DNA of 64,000 nt from Vibrio sp. D404a (GTDB lineage: Bacteria > Pseudomonadota > Gammaproteobacteria > Enterobacterales > Vibrionaceae). The stretch is taken from positions 1 to 64,000 of the forward strand of contig NZ_JAHGAJ010000010.1 of NCBI RefSeq assembly GCF_030248535.1, in the 5' to 3' direction. How positions within the stretch are numbered: position 1 is the first letter of the stretch; each line of letters starts with the position of its first letter. This document shows positions 1 to 9,200 of the stretch, in pieces. The notes beneath the pieces are model-generated. The model had not been told where the DNA came from and did no database searches. It worked only from the letters and a program-made list of their open reading frames with translations. Position numbers and translations under genes: made by a program.

Positions 1-2391
1 ACCCACATTCACCGTCAGTGTATCGGTACCACCTTGGCCGTCAGAAACGATGACCGTAAAGCTGTCGCTGCCGTTGTAGTCGTCATTTGGTGTGTAGGTC
101 CAGTCGCCATTTTCATCGACAGTCACTGAACCATTAGACGGATCGCTGCCTTTTGAGAAGCTAAGCGAATCATTGTCACCGTCTGATGCAGAAAGTGAGC
201 CGCTGACTGGTGTATCTTCGTCGGTCGTTACCGCTACACTGTCACCTAGTGGGTCACCGTTACCATCAACAAGTGTTGGCGCATCGTTAACTGGGGTTAC
301 GCCGACGTTGACTGTCAGTGTATCGGTTCCACCTTGGCCGTCAGAAACGATAACGGTAAAGCTATCGCTGCCGTTGTAGTCTTCATTTGGTGTGTAGGTC
401 CAGTCGCCATTTTCATCGACGGTGACAGAACCATTAGACGGATCGCTGCCTTTGGAGAAGCTTAGTGAATCATTGTCGCCATCGGAAGCAGACAGAGAGC
501 CGCTGACTGGGGTATCTTCATCGGTCGTTACGGCAACACTGTCACCTAGTGGGTCATCATTTTCATCTACCAGTGTGGGTGCATCGTTGATTGGATTCAC
601 GCCCACATTCACTGTCAATGTATCGGTACCGCCTTGACCATCAGAAACGATAACCGTGAAGCTATCGGTGCCGTTGTAATCTGCGTTTGGCGTGTAAGTC
701 CAGTCGCCGTTTTCATCGACAGTGACAGAACCATTAGAAGGATCGCTACCTTTTGAGAAGCTGAGAGAATCGTTGTCGCCATCAGATGCAGAAAGAGAAC
801 CGCTGACTGGCGTATCTTCATCGGTCGTGACCGCAACGCTGTCACCAAGTGGATCACCATTACCATCTACTAATGCTGGTGCGTCGTTAACGGGAGTTAC
901 ACCGACATTGACTGTCAGTGTATCTGTGCCACCTTGGCCGTCAGAGACAATAACCGTGAAGCTATCGCTGCCGTTGTAATCTGCGTTTGGTGTGTAAGTC
1001 CAGTCGCCATTTTCATCGACAGTCACTGAACCATTAGACGGATCGCTGCCTTTTGAGAAGCTAAGCGAATCATTGTCACCGTCTGATGCAGAAAGTGAAC
1101 CGCTGACTGGGGTATCCTCATCAGTTGTAACGGCAACGCTGTCACCTAGAGGGTCGCCATTGCCATCGACAAGCGTTGGTGCGTCATTAATTGGGGTCAC
1201 ACCGACATTGACGGTCAGTGTGTCTGTACCCCCTTGACCATCAGAAACGATAACTGTAAAGCTATCACTGCCGTTGTAATCTGCGTTTGGTGTGTAGGTC
1301 CAGTCGCCATTTTCATCGACAGTCACTGAACCATTAGACGGATCGCTGCCTTTTGCAAAGCTAAGCGAATCATTGTCACCGTCAGATGCAGAAAGAGAGC
1401 CGCTAACAGGGGTATCTTCGTCGGTCGTTACAGCAACACTGTCTCCTAATGGATCACCATTCCCATCGACAAGTGTTGGCGCATCGTTAACCGGGGTTAC
1501 ACCCACATTCACCGTCAACGTGTCTGTGCCACCTTGGCCATCAGAGACGATAACCGTGAAGCTATCGCTGCCGTTGTAATCTGCGTTTGGTGTGTAAGTC
1601 CAGTCGCCGCTTTCATCGACAGTGACAGAACCATTAGACGGATCGCTGCCTTTTGAGAAGCTAAGCGAGTCATTGTCACCGTCAGATGCAGAAAGTGAGC
1701 CGCTGACTGGTGTATCTTCATCGGTCGTTACGGCTACACTGTCACCCAGTGGATCATCATTTTCGTCGACGAGTGTTGGCGGATCGTTAACTGGCGTCAT
1801 ACCCACATTCACCGTCAGTGTATCGGTGCCACCCTGGCCATCAGAAACGATAACGGTAAAGCTGTCGCTGCCGTTGTAATTATTATTTGGTGTATAAGTC
1901 CACTCACCGTTTTCATCGACGGTGACAGAGCCGTTAGATGGATCGCTTCCTTTTGAGAAGCTAAGAGAATCATTGTCGTCATCGGACGCAGAAAGAGAGC
2001 CACTGATTGGGGTATCTTCGTCGGTCGTTACGGCAACACTATCACCTAGTGGATCACCATTACCATCGACAAGTGTTGGCGCGTCGTTGACCGGGGTAAC
2101 GTCAACATTAACCGTAATTGTGTCTGTACCGCCTTGTCCATCAGAGACAATGACAGTAAAGCTATCGCTGCCGTTGTAGTCAGCATTCGGTGTGTAAGTC
2201 CAACTGCCGTCTTCTTCGAGAACCAGTTGACCGTTCGAAGGAGCTTGACCTTCTGTAAATGTGACCGCGTCACCATCAGCATCTGTTGCTTCTAGTTGGC
2301 CACCAACTGACGTATCTTCATCTGTTGTAATTGAAAGACTATCACCAATCAATGAGCCGTCAGATTCAGTAAAGGTAGGCGAGTTGTTTTC
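1..2391 (-). repeat. Eight tandem 300-bp repeats encoding 100-aa Ig/cadherin-like domains
   Basis: The codons for YNGSDS recur at 61, 361, 661, 961, 1261, 1561, 1861 and 2161, exactly 300 bp apart with no indel across 2.1 kb. The copies differ mostly by scattered, often synonymous substitutions. The most N-terminal unit (about 2092-2391) is the most diverged. The array continues past the left edge. Confidence 0.95.
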
Positions 2392-2832
2392 AGAGGTAAG
2401 TGTACGGTATGCATCTAACAGAGTAAGGCTTTGCGTTTCAGATAGACCGAGAGATTGGAATCCTGTCGTAATGAATTCTGTCTCAGGGATGGTTTCTTCG
2501 CCATCACGTTCAACTGTACCGCTGTTTACTAGGCTAGATCCACTTTCACCGGCAGCCGTTGCGAACTCATCGCCCAGCTGAGTCGGGTCAGCACCTTCTT
2601 CTAATGCTGCAAAGATATTCGCAATATCAGGGTCGAGCTCTACTTCAACGTCATCTTCGAAACGCTTAGCTGATAAACTTGGTTCTGTAGACTCATTTTG
2701 GCTTTCTAAAATCAGATCGCCCGGTTGTAATGCTTCACCGGCTTCTAAAACGCGTACGTTGCCATCTAGGCCTATAACAATACGTTGTCCAGCACCTAGT
2801 GCGCCTACTAGGCTTAAAATTGTCATATCCAT
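1..2832 (-). CDS. LapA/BpfA-type giant repeat adhesin, N-terminal part (partial)
   Basis: This is a surface adhesin of the LapA/BpfA class, of which only the first 944 residues lie in the window; the frame is open to base 1. Residues 1-50 (MDMTILSLVGALGAGQRI..., then LEAGEALQPGDLIL) resemble the N-terminal retention module that holds such type I secreted adhesins in their TolC-like pore. A TAAG motif at residues 92-95 matches the di-alanine site cut by LapG proteases in Pseudomonas LapA. From about residue 148 the protein consists of 100-residue Ig/cadherin-like repeats with TDEDTPVSG, SASDGDND and DYNGSDSF signatures. The ATG at 2832 follows an AGGGG Shine-Dalgarno. The C-terminal RTX/secretion signal would lie outside the window. 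Divergent tolC and ompA genes fit the Shewanella bpfA/aggA locus. The start, frame and motifs are seen; c-di-GMP-controlled retention is known for the family and inferred here. Confidence 0.9.
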   Translation of the reverse strand, partial: MDMTILSLVGALGAGQRIVIGLDGNVRVLEAGEALQPGDLILESQNESTEPSLSAKRFEDDVEVELDPDIANIFAALEEGADPTQLGDEFATAAGESGSSLVNSGTVERDGEETIPETEFITTGFQSLGLSETQSLTLLDAYRTLTSENNSPTFTESDGSLIGDSLSITTDEDTSVGGQLEATDADGDAVTFTEGQAPSNGQLVLEEDGSWTYTPNADYNGSDSFTVIVSDGQGGTDTITVNVDVTPVNDAPTLVDGNGDPLGDSVAVTTDEDTPISGSLSASDDDNDSLSFSKGSDPSNGSVTVDENGEWTYTPNNNYNGSDSFTVIVSDGQGGTDTLTVNVGMTPVNDPPTLVDENDDPLGDSVAVTTDEDTPVSGSLSASDGDNDSLSFSKGSDPSNGSVTVDESGDWTYTPNADYNGSDSFTVIVSDGQGGTDTLTVNVGVTPVNDAPTLVDGNGDPLGDSVAVTTDEDTPVSGSLSASDGDNDSLSFAKGSDPSNGSVTVDENGDWTYTPNADYNGSDSFTVIVSDGQGGTDTLTVNVGVTPINDAPTLVDGNGDPLGDSVAVTTDEDTPVSGSLSASDGDNDSLSFSKGSDPSNGSVTVDENGDWTYTPNADYNGSDSFTVIVSDGQGGTDTLTVNVGVTPVNDAPALVDGNGDPLGDSVAVTTDEDTPVSGSLSASDGDNDSLSFSKGSDPSNGSVTVDENGDWTYTPNADYNGTDSFTVIVSDGQGGTDTLTVNVGVNPINDAPTLVDENDDPLGDSVAVTTDEDTPVSGSLSASDGDNDSLSFSKGSDPSNGSVTVDENGDWTYTPNEDYNGSDSFTVIVSDGQGGTDTLTVNVGVTPVNDAPTLVDGNGDPLGDSVAVTTDEDTPVSGSLSASDGDNDSLSFSKGSDPSNGSVTVDENGDWTYTPNDDYNGSDSFTVIVSDGQGGTDTLTVNVG
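2548..2559 (-). other. TAAG di-alanine motif (putative LapG cleavage site) in the adhesin
   Basis: The codons ACG GCT GCC GGT encode T92-A93-A94-G95, preceded by EFA and followed by ESGSS. In P. fluorescens LapA the periplasmic protease LapG cuts between the two alanines of a TAAG at a comparable distance from the N-terminus. Cleavage here is inferred. Confidence 0.7.
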
Positions 2833-3223
2833 ATTTACCCCTAAACCCACTTTTAAGTGGCGTGTCAAAAAAGCGACACGTAAAAAATGCTAATTAGATA
2901 AAATATAACACCTAACCCAATGCAATTCATAGTTCACACTCATTCATTTAACAAAAACATATACAGACTAATGACAAAGATCACACCAAATGATAGTCTT
3001 CACACCCTAAACAGCGACATAAGTTATTGTGTTTCTTGAAGATAAAGAATATGGCAACTGGTAAGATTTGTTAAAACAATCGACAAACGGTTTACCAAAA
3101 TGCTCGCCCAAAATCTTTGCTTCTTGTGGTCAAAGCTAGGCTGAGATCGTTAATTTTTTGGCGCTACATTTATAAACTTGCTGAGCGTTATTGGTTTGCA
3201 ATTTGGACAGAACGGAGATGTCA
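2833..3223. promoter_or_regulatory. Divergent promoter region of the adhesin and the tolC-ompA genes, with two leader hairpins
   Basis: This 391-bp AT-rich gap separates two divergent genes. On the adhesin side, two adjacent inverted repeats (CCACTT-TT-AAGTGG at 2847-2860 and CGTGTC-N8-GACACG at 2861-2880) sit immediately upstream of the adhesin Shine-Dalgarno (2838-2842). Around 2970-2985 the sequence AATGA-N6-TCACA resembles a CRP site with one good half. No RNA gene or ORF is apparent. Confidence 0.5.
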
Positions 3224-4531
3224 GTGAATAGGATTAAAACAGCAACATTAGGGCTTGCTGCACTCATGAGTTTACCTTCAAATGGTCAAACCCTTGAGCA
3301 GGCGGTTGCGTTTACTCTTGAGAACAACCCTGAGATAAAAAGCGCGTATAACGAGTACATAAGTAAGCGATATCTCAACGATGCTTCAGGAGGCGCCTAC
3401 AGGCCCAGTATCGATATCGATGCGGGTATTGGCTATGAACACACTGATCTCGCATCTAACTCAGGTCCAACCGATCTTACTCGAAAAGAAGCTACCTTGA
3501 CTCTGACTCAATTGATTTGGGATGGCTCGAATACACTGAATGACATCGACCGCACCGCTGCCGATGCCGAATCTGTTCGTTACCAACTTTTGGCCACAGC
3601 GCAAGACACAGCTTTAGAGGTGACGAAAGTCTATTTGGATGCAGTAAAGGCCTATGAAGTCCTATCTCTTTCAGAAAGCAACCTTGCGACTCATAAAGAC
3701 ATTTATCGTGACATTAAGAAGCGTGTCGATTCAGGAATAGGCTCTACGGCAGACATGTCCCAAGTCGAAGCTCGTATCGCAAAGGCGCATGGTAATCTGT
3801 TGGCTGCACAAAATAATCTCTTCGACACGCACACTCAATTTAAACGTCTGGTTGGGCAAAATCCGTTAGCTTTAACCTTTCCTAGAGCCGATGCCGCAGC
3901 GATCCCATATACCATTGATGGCGCACTTGAACTCGCACTTCAAAGTCACCCAGTTATTCAAATTGCCCGTGCTGACGTCGATTCAGCCAAGTTTCAATAC
4001 AAGCAATCGAAAAGTACGAATTACCCAACCTTATCAGTTGAAGCAGCACAAACATGGCGTGATGACGCAGGCGGTACTGAAGGTAGCAGCGATGAATTCT
4101 CGGCAATGCTTCGTTTAAGATACAACCTCTATAACGGCGGTGCCGATCAAGACAGAGCAGAAAGTGCTGCGTACCAACTCAACAAAGCCAAAGACCTAAG
4201 AGAAAGCGCATACAGAAATGTAGAAGAGAGTCTAAAGCTGTCTTGGAGTGCACTTGACCTAACAGTTCAACAGAAAGAGTTTTTATCGGATCACGTTGAT
4301 TCTGCCTCTGACACAGTGATTTCTTATGAGAAGCAGTACCGCATTGGCAAACGTACCCTACTCGATCTGCTCAATACCGAAAACGAGCTGTTCGAAGCAA
4401 GAAAGGGATATCTCGATGCTAAATATGACGAGCAATACGCCAAATACCGTGTGATGAACGCCACTGGCAATCTACTAGCAGCATTACGAGTACAAACGCC
4501 CGAAGAGTGGCGCGAAGAAGTGGAGTACTAG
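3224..4531 (+). CDS. TolC-family outer membrane channel (LapE/AggA-like)
   Basis: This is a TolC-family outer membrane efflux protein of about 436 residues, the presumed secretion pore for the divergent adhesin. It starts with a signal peptide (NRIKTATLGLAALMSLPSNGQ), followed by two repeated helical OEP domains. TLEQAVAFTLENNPEIKSAYNEY opens the first and GALELALQSHPVIQIARADVD the second. YEKQYRIGKRTLLDLLNTENEL is the usual C-terminal signature. I chose GTG at 3224 because the GGAG at 3214-3217 lies 6 nt upstream of it. The in-frame ATG at 3218 directly abuts that GGAG, and an earlier TTG at 3191 would add residues in front of the signal peptide. The stop is 3 nt before the OmpA gene, so the two are probably co-transcribed. 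In Shewanella, aggA and an OmpA gene occupy the same position next to bpfA. Confidence 0.9.
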   Translation: MNRIKTATLGLAALMSLPSNGQTLEQAVAFTLENNPEIKSAYNEYISKRYLNDASGGAYRPSIDIDAGIGYEHTDLASNSGPTDLTRKEATLTLTQLIWDGSNTLNDIDRTAADAESVRYQLLATAQDTALEVTKVYLDAVKAYEVLSLSESNLATHKDIYRDIKKRVDSGIGSTADMSQVEARIAKAHGNLLAAQNNLFDTHTQFKRLVGQNPLALTFPRADAAAIPYTIDGALELALQSHPVIQIARADVDSAKFQYKQSKSTNYPTLSVEAAQTWRDDAGGTEGSSDEFSAMLRLRYNLYNGGADQDRAESAAYQLNKAKDLRESAYRNVEESLKLSWSALDLTVQQKEFLSDHVDSASDTVISYEKQYRIGKRTLLDLLNTENELFEARKGYLDAKYDEQYAKYRVMNATGNLLAALRVQTPEEWREEVEY

Positions 4532-4534
4532 ACC

Positions 4535-5152
4535 ATGAAGACACCAATGATCCTCTCTACCTGTCTATTGGTTATGTCATCTTCGGCTGCCGCTAATCAA
4601 TTTGACGATGAATACGCTTATCGAGCGACACCAAAACCAGAACAGATTTACGACCTGTTAGACGAAGACAACGATGGCGTGATCAATGCGCGAGACCTAT
4701 GCCCCGGAACACCTGTTGGTGCAGAGATCGATAATGATGGCTGCGGCTCATATTTCGAATCTTCGGAGCAAAAACAGCTGCATATCTTGTTTGCCAACAA
4801 TTCGACAGAGATTAATCCAGCCTTCTTAAACCAAATTCGTCAAATGGCGGCATTTTTGAAGCGTTATGAAACCACGACCATTCAATTACAAGGCTATGCA
4901 AGTAAGACTGGCAACACTGAGCACAACTTGATGTTGTCTAAAGAACGGGCTGCAAATGTACGAAGAGCGCTGATCAGCAATGGCATTGTTCCCTCTCGAA
5001 TAAACATTGTTGGCTATGGTGACTCCGCATCTGGTGGAGTTAACCAAGACAACATAAGCCACGCACTTAATCGTAAAGTCGTCGCCTCCGTGGCCGGCTT
5101 CAAAGGGCACATCAAAGAAGAGTGGCACATTTTCACTAAGATAGAAAAGTAG
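4535..5152 (+). CDS. OmpA-family protein with thrombospondin type-3-like Ca site
   Basis: This is an outer-membrane or periplasmic peptidoglycan-anchoring protein of 205 residues. A signal peptide (MKTPMILSTCLLVMSSSAAA) is followed by a short linker. DEDNDGVINARDLCPGTPVGAEIDNDGC (about residues 42-70) is a type-3 calcium-binding repeat with the usual cysteine pair. An OmpA-like domain covers about residues 82-190, with the conserved stretch LMLSKERAANVRRALISNGI near residues 129-148. There is no N-terminal beta-barrel, so it is a short periplasmic anchor rather than a porin. It starts 3 nt after the tolC stop. A gene of this type accompanies the TolC of LapA/BpfA adhesin loci. A role in supporting the secretion pore is inferred. 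Confidence 0.85.
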   Translation: MKTPMILSTCLLVMSSSAAANQFDDEYAYRATPKPEQIYDLLDEDNDGVINARDLCPGTPVGAEIDNDGCGSYFESSEQKQLHILFANNSTEINPAFLNQIRQMAAFLKRYETTTIQLQGYASKTGNTEHNLMLSKERAANVRRALISNGIVPSRINIVGYGDSASGGVNQDNISHALNRKVVASVAGFKGHIKEEWHIFTKIEK

Positions 5153-5288
5153 CCTTAATATTCCGGTAACTTGAAGGTTAAATACTCTGAAATAAACCAT
5201 TAAAGAGATAGGTTATCCCATTTCAGCCATGTACCTAAGGCGACGTTAATGGTAACCTTGCCACGTTATCAATATAGAGAACTATTTC

Positions 5289-5639
5289 ATGAGCAAACTA
5301 ACAGCTGATACTCAAGCAAACCTTGATCTATTCGTTTCTGAATCAAAAGAAACCAAACTTGTATGGGGCCTTCGCAACGAAGAAGGTTGGCTAGCATGTG
5401 ACTCTACAGAATTTGAAAATAGTGAAGTAATGCCGTTCTGGTCTTCAAAAGAAGATGCTCAGACGCACAACGTGGAAGAGTGGGCTGATTTCGAAGTTCT
5501 AGAAATCCCTCTTGATATCTTCGTTGAAGATTGGCTGCTAACACTAGCTGAAGATGGTGTACTAGTGGGCGTTAACTGGAATGCTTCTCTAGAAGGCAAA
5601 GAGCTAGAGCCTTCTGACCTAGCTAAGCTGTACATCTAA
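5289..5639 (+). CDS. DUF2750 family protein
   Basis: This is a small acidic cytosolic protein of 116 residues with no signal peptide or membrane segment. Its features match DUF2750: EETKLVWGLRNEEGWLACDS, the PFWSSKEDAQ segment and a C-terminal EIPLDIFVEDWLLTLAEDGVLVGVNWN block. The function of the family is not known to me. The gene stands alone, 136 bp after ompA, and ends in a strong terminator. Its last seven codons are tandemly duplicated across the stop: LAKLYI-stop is followed by LAKLNI-stop in the same frame. The downstream copy is therefore not translated unless readthrough occurs. Confidence 0.8.
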   Translation: MSKLTADTQANLDLFVSESKETKLVWGLRNEEGWLACDSTEFENSEVMPFWSSKEDAQTHNVEEWADFEVLEIPLDIFVEDWLLTLAEDGVLVGVNWNASLEGKELEPSDLAKLYI

Positions 5640-5670
5640 CTAGCTAAGCTAAACATTTAAATCTTAAAGA

Positions 5671-5698
5671 ATGGTCGCTAAATAGCGGCCATTTTTTT
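5671..5698 (+). terminator. Rho-independent terminator after the DUF2750 gene
   Basis: The arms ATGGTCGCT and AGCGGCCAT form a 9-bp stem with one G-U pair and a short loop, followed by a run of seven T. Confidence 0.9.
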
Positions 5699-5830
5699 AT
5701 CTGTTACTAGGCAAGCTCCCTCAAGACAGAGAGTTCACTCACACATTTTTAGCACGTTGCCACAGATTATTTGAACCAAGATCAAACTAATTCTAGAATG
5801 CTGTTCTTTATCTGAATTAGACCATTCCCA

Positions 5831-7843
5831 GTGATTCGCCTACTTTCTTTTTTCTTAATGATATTCATTAGTTTACCCTCTCAATCAGGCATTGACGGGG
5901 TGAATAGTAATGCTCTAATCAACCATGGCGAAACACCCAATTTAAGTTGGAACAACTTGTACCTTTCGACACTTAGCTCCTCTCCCTCTCGTGCATTAAA
6001 CATGCTCAAAGCCCGATATGCGAGTGCAGAAAGTGATGGCGAGAAACTCTATATCTCAGCTCTACTCTATGCCTATATGAATCAGCATAACCAACCTTTC
6101 TATGGCGGTAGCTCTGGAGATGCGCACTATCAAAAGTTAGAGACACAATTTATTGAAGCTCTGACTTTAGATGGACAAGGTCAGTATCAAGTTGCACAGC
6201 AAAGTTTCATCCAATTGCTCAAGCAGATGAAAAAGCAGAACGATGAAACGGGTCGACTGCTGCTCAAATACCAGTTATGTCGCTCTCTCAACGAGCAATC
6301 GCGTTACCATCAAGCTAACTACTACTGCTCTATCCTTGAAGCGGAGATTAATGATATCGCCGACCCAGTAGTGCCAAAATCTATCGCTTATCGAGTGATT
6401 GCTAACAACCAGTACTTTAGAAGTGATTACCAAGCAGCATTGAATACCTATATGATCTTGGTTGAATCCTTCCCTAAAGGGCAAAACATATCCGGCATCT
6501 ACAATGATTTAGGCAACCTTTTCAAAGAGATGAAACAGTTTGAAAAGTCGGAACATTACCTAAAGATGGCGCTCGAGTTACGCTCTGAGTCTTCCGAACT
6601 GCAACAGGCTCAAGTTCGTCACAGCTTAGCCAAGCTATACATGGCACAAGCTAAGCACGATCTGGCCATTTCTCAATTTCTACAAGCTAAAACGCTACTC
6701 CAATCATCCAAACACACATATGGAACGGCAATAACGACACTCGGTTTAGGGCGAGCTTACACTGCAACGAAGCAGTACGATTTAGCTCGGACTTACTTAA
6801 CCGAATCTTTAAGTGTAGCCACTACTCTCAATAACCAAGTGATGCGCATTCACGCTTATCTTGCCATCAGTGACATGTTCGAAGATCAGCAACTGTTAAC
6901 AGAGGCACTCGATTATGCTGAGCGCGCATTACAGATCGCACAAAAGGTGAAACGTGAGAGTTACACCGCAGATGCACTCAAACAGTTGTCTGAGTTATAT
7001 CGCTCTCAACGAGATTACCAAACCGCACTCTCATATTATGAGCAGTATGCTGAGCTACAAATCTCGACTCGCAATACAGATAACCGCTTGGCACTGGAAG
7101 CGTTAAGCTTAGCGCACAGCCAATATGAACAAGAATTAGAGAGCTCTGAGTTGCGCAGCCAACTTCATCTCGACCAGCTACAAATAGAGAAAATGCAGCA
7201 TCAAAAAATGATGTATAACATCATAGTCCTACTGCTTATTGTCGCGGCCAGTTTCACCTTTTACTCAAACAGGAAGATACGTCGCAAAGCCTCTATTGAT
7301 GCGATGACCCAGGCATACAGCCGTGCTGAGACAATCAAACGAGTTAAAGAGACAAAAGCATCGACACAACCTGACAAGCAGCACATCTTAATTCTTCTCG
7401 ATCTCGACAACTTTAAGTCCGTCAATGACGAGCATGGTCATCCTACCGGTGATCGCGCATTGGTCCATGTCAGTCATCAAATATCTAAACACCTTAACCG
7501 AGGTGAACTATTTGGTCGTCTAGGGGGCGAGGAGTTTCTGGTTCTGCTTAAAGAGACTGATATTGAAGATGTTCGTGAGCGAGTGGAAGAGATTCATTAC
7601 GCCATCTCGTCGAGCGAATTTCTCTCAGAAACAAAAAAGCCACTCACGATTACTGCAAGTTTCGCCTATTTAGCGACTCAGAAATCATTGAGTGACTTTG
7701 ATATTCTCTATTCAGTTCTCGACCAAGCGCTCTATCAAGCTAAGAGCAATGGCCGAAACTGCATCATCGATGCGTATAACGACCCTATCGATGCAAGTAG
7801 CGCTAGCAATTCACCGATTGTTTACGAACTAACTCAGCCATGA
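5831..7843 (+). CDS. TPR-containing membrane diguanylate cyclase (GGEEF)
   Basis: This protein is predicted to make c-di-GMP from GTP. It has 670 residues: a signal peptide ([20 protein letters not shown]), then a long periplasmic helical region with tetratricopeptide-type repeats from about residue 110 to 420 (for example [29 protein letters not shown]). A coiled-coil follows, then one membrane helix near 455-475 ([19 protein letters not shown]) and a C-terminal GGDEF domain. The active site is GGEEF at 565-569, with the [12 protein letters not shown] substrate motif upstream, so catalysis is expected. The RxxD inhibitory site five residues before GGEEF is absent (NRGE there), so product feedback may be missing. 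The start is GTG at 5831, chosen because it gives a proper signal peptide; no good Shine-Dalgarno is visible. The 3' end overlaps queC tail to tail by 41 bp. Confidence 0.88.
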   Translation: MIRLLSFFLMIFISLPSQSGIDGVNSNALINHGETPNLSWNNLYLSTLSSSPSRALNMLKARYASAESDGEKLYISALLYAYMNQHNQPFYGGSSGDAHYQKLETQFIEALTLDGQGQYQVAQQSFIQLLKQMKKQNDETGRLLLKYQLCRSLNEQSRYHQANYYCSILEAEINDIADPVVPKSIAYRVIANNQYFRSDYQAALNTYMILVESFPKGQNISGIYNDLGNLFKEMKQFEKSEHYLKMALELRSESSELQQAQVRHSLAKLYMAQAKHDLAISQFLQAKTLLQSSKHTYGTAITTLGLGRAYTATKQYDLARTYLTESLSVATTLNNQVMRIHAYLAISDMFEDQQLLTEALDYAERALQIAQKVKRESYTADALKQLSELYRSQRDYQTALSYYEQYAELQISTRNTDNRLALEALSLAHSQYEQELESSELRSQLHLDQLQIEKMQHQKMMYNIIVLLLIVAASFTFYSNRKIRRKASIDAMTQAYSRAETIKRVKETKASTQPDKQHILILLDLDNFKSVNDEHGHPTGDRALVHVSHQISKHLNRGELFGRLGGEEFLVLLKETDIEDVRERVEEIHYAISSSEFLSETKKPLTITASFAYLATQKSLSDFDILYSVLDQALYQAKSNGRNCIIDAYNDPIDASSASNSPIVYELTQP

Positions 7844-8498
7844 TCTGTTCGCGGTTGCCTAGGTAATCATTAAGACCCACTTTACGCAGTTCACACGCTG
7901 GACAATCGCCACAACCATCACCAATGACGCCGTTGTAGCAAGTCAGTGTCTTACCACGAACCAACTCAAGTGCATCATACTGGTCAGCCAGAGCCCAAGT
8001 TTCCGCTTTGTTTAGCCACATCAGTGGAGTCTTGATATCCAGCTTTTTATCCATGCCCTGCTCTAGTGCAGAATTCATCGCTTTTACAAAGTCATTACGG
8101 CAATCTGGGTAGCCAGAGAAATCTGTCTCACATACGCCTGTAATCACCGTTTCCGCACCAATTTGGTACGCGTAAATGCCTGCAAGCGTTAAGAACAAGA
8201 TATTACGGCCTGGTACAAATGAATTCGGAAGTCCGTTTTCTTGCAGTTCATGCGACACAGGAATGTCATCACGCGTAAGCGAGCTAATTGCAAGCTCATT
8301 AAGTAAGGTTACATCCATAACCTTGTGCGCTTTGACCCCAAGCTCTTTTGCTAGGCTCTGCGCAACTTCGATTTCTAATCTATGACGCTGACCATAATCA
8401 AAGGTGATTGCATGAACTTCATCATACTCTTTAAGTGCTTGAACCAAACAAGTAGTTGAATCTTGTCCACCACTAAATACAACAACGGCTTTTTTCAT
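7803..8498 (-). CDS. queC: 7-cyano-7-deazaguanine synthase QueC
   Basis: QueC converts 7-carboxy-7-deazaguanine to preQ0 with ATP and ammonia, in queuosine tRNA biosynthesis in the cytoplasm. The protein has 231 residues, the normal family length. The PP-loop SGGQDS is at residues 9-14. The four zinc-ligand cysteines are at 187, 196, 199 and 202 ([16 protein letters not shown]). The preceding enzyme, queE, lies 33 bp upstream on the same strand, so the two form an operon in pathway order. The last 41 bp overlap the end of the convergent cyclase gene. An AAAAGGA-like ribosome binding site precedes the ATG at 8498. Confidence 0.97.
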   Translation of the reverse strand: MKKAVVVFSGGQDSTTCLVQALKEYDEVHAITFDYGQRHRLEIEVAQSLAKELGVKAHKVMDVTLLNELAISSLTRDDIPVSHELQENGLPNSFVPGRNILFLTLAGIYAYQIGAETVITGVCETDFSGYPDCRNDFVKAMNSALEQGMDKKLDIKTPLMWLNKAETWALADQYDALELVRGKTLTCYNGVIGDGCGDCPACELRKVGLNDYLGNREQIMAELVRKQSVNC

Positions 8499-8531
8499 TT
8501 TTAATCCTTTTCAACAATGTTGATTCTGTGC

Positions 8532-9200
8532 TTAAGCAATACTCAAATACTTATGCGTTTGAATAGATAAACGCCAATTACGTTCAATACAAGTATCAAT
8601 ACAGAGTTGAGTTGCTCGATCTTTCTGGCTAATCGGTTGCAGCGCAATCACCGTTTGTTCAGAGACATCCGCGCGCTCTAGTAGGTGATCCAATTGGTCA
8701 ATGTCTTTAGACGTGCCTACCGGATGTTTAATTTCATCGGCACGATGCAGAGCACTGTCTAGAATCTCTAGCTTCGCCTTCATTGCCACTTTAGGTGACA
8801 CTGTCACCCATGTGTTAGGCGTTGCTTTGATTTCTGATGTACCACTGGTCTCAATCTGACAGCGGCAACCCATTTTTTCAAAGGCTTCAGTTAATGGTAC
8901 AAGATCATAGATGCACGGCTCACCACCAGTGATGACAATATGTTTAGCATTAAAGCCCTGCTTTACATACTGATCAACAATACCTTGGGCATCAACGGCT
9001 GACCAAGTTGGCGAGTCTTCTGTTTTCACCATAATATCGCCAAGAGAGGTTTCATCTTCAGCGAGTGCTTCCCATGTCTGTTTAGTGTCGCACCAAGAGC
9101 AACCTACCGGACAGATTTGCAGGCGAACAAACACCGCTGGAACACCAGTAAAGACACCTTCACCCTGAATGGTTTCAAACATTTCATTAATCTTGTACAA
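8532..9200 (-). CDS. queE: 7-carboxy-7-deazaguanine synthase QueE (radical SAM)
   Basis: QueE is the radical SAM enzyme that rearranges 6-carboxytetrahydropterin to 7-carboxy-7-deazaguanine. The chosen start is TTG at 9200, with GAGGG (9205-9209) 4 nt upstream. This gives MYKINEMFETIQGEG, which aligns with the known N-terminus of enterobacterial QueE and a length of 222 residues. Upstream ATG (9221) and TTG (9233) starts have no ribosome binding site. The 4Fe-4S ligands are C30, C34 and C37 in CPVGCSWC. GITGGEP-like SAM-binding residues are seen as VITGGEPCIYD. An isoleucine replaces the usual glycine just before the first cysteine (RLQIC). It forms an operon with queC. Confidence 0.95.
   Translation of the reverse strand: MYKINEMFETIQGEGVFTGVPAVFVRLQICPVGCSWCDTKQTWEALAEDETSLGDIMVKTEDSPTWSAVDAQGIVDQYVKQGFNAKHIVITGGEPCIYDLVPLTEAFEKMGCRCQIETSGTSEIKATPNTWVTVSPKVAMKAKLEILDSALHRADEIKHPVGTSKDIDQLDHLLERADVSEQTVIALQPISQKDRATQLCIDTCIERNWRLSIQTHKYLSIA

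Noticed and set aside
1..2391. CRISPR-like array
   Set aside because: The repeats are 300 bp, coding and contiguous, with no spacers.
173..2581. Many plus- and minus-strand ORFs of 60-106 codons across the first 2.6 kb
   Set aside because: They repeat with the 300-bp period and are shadows of the adhesin reading frame, which is open without a stop throughout.
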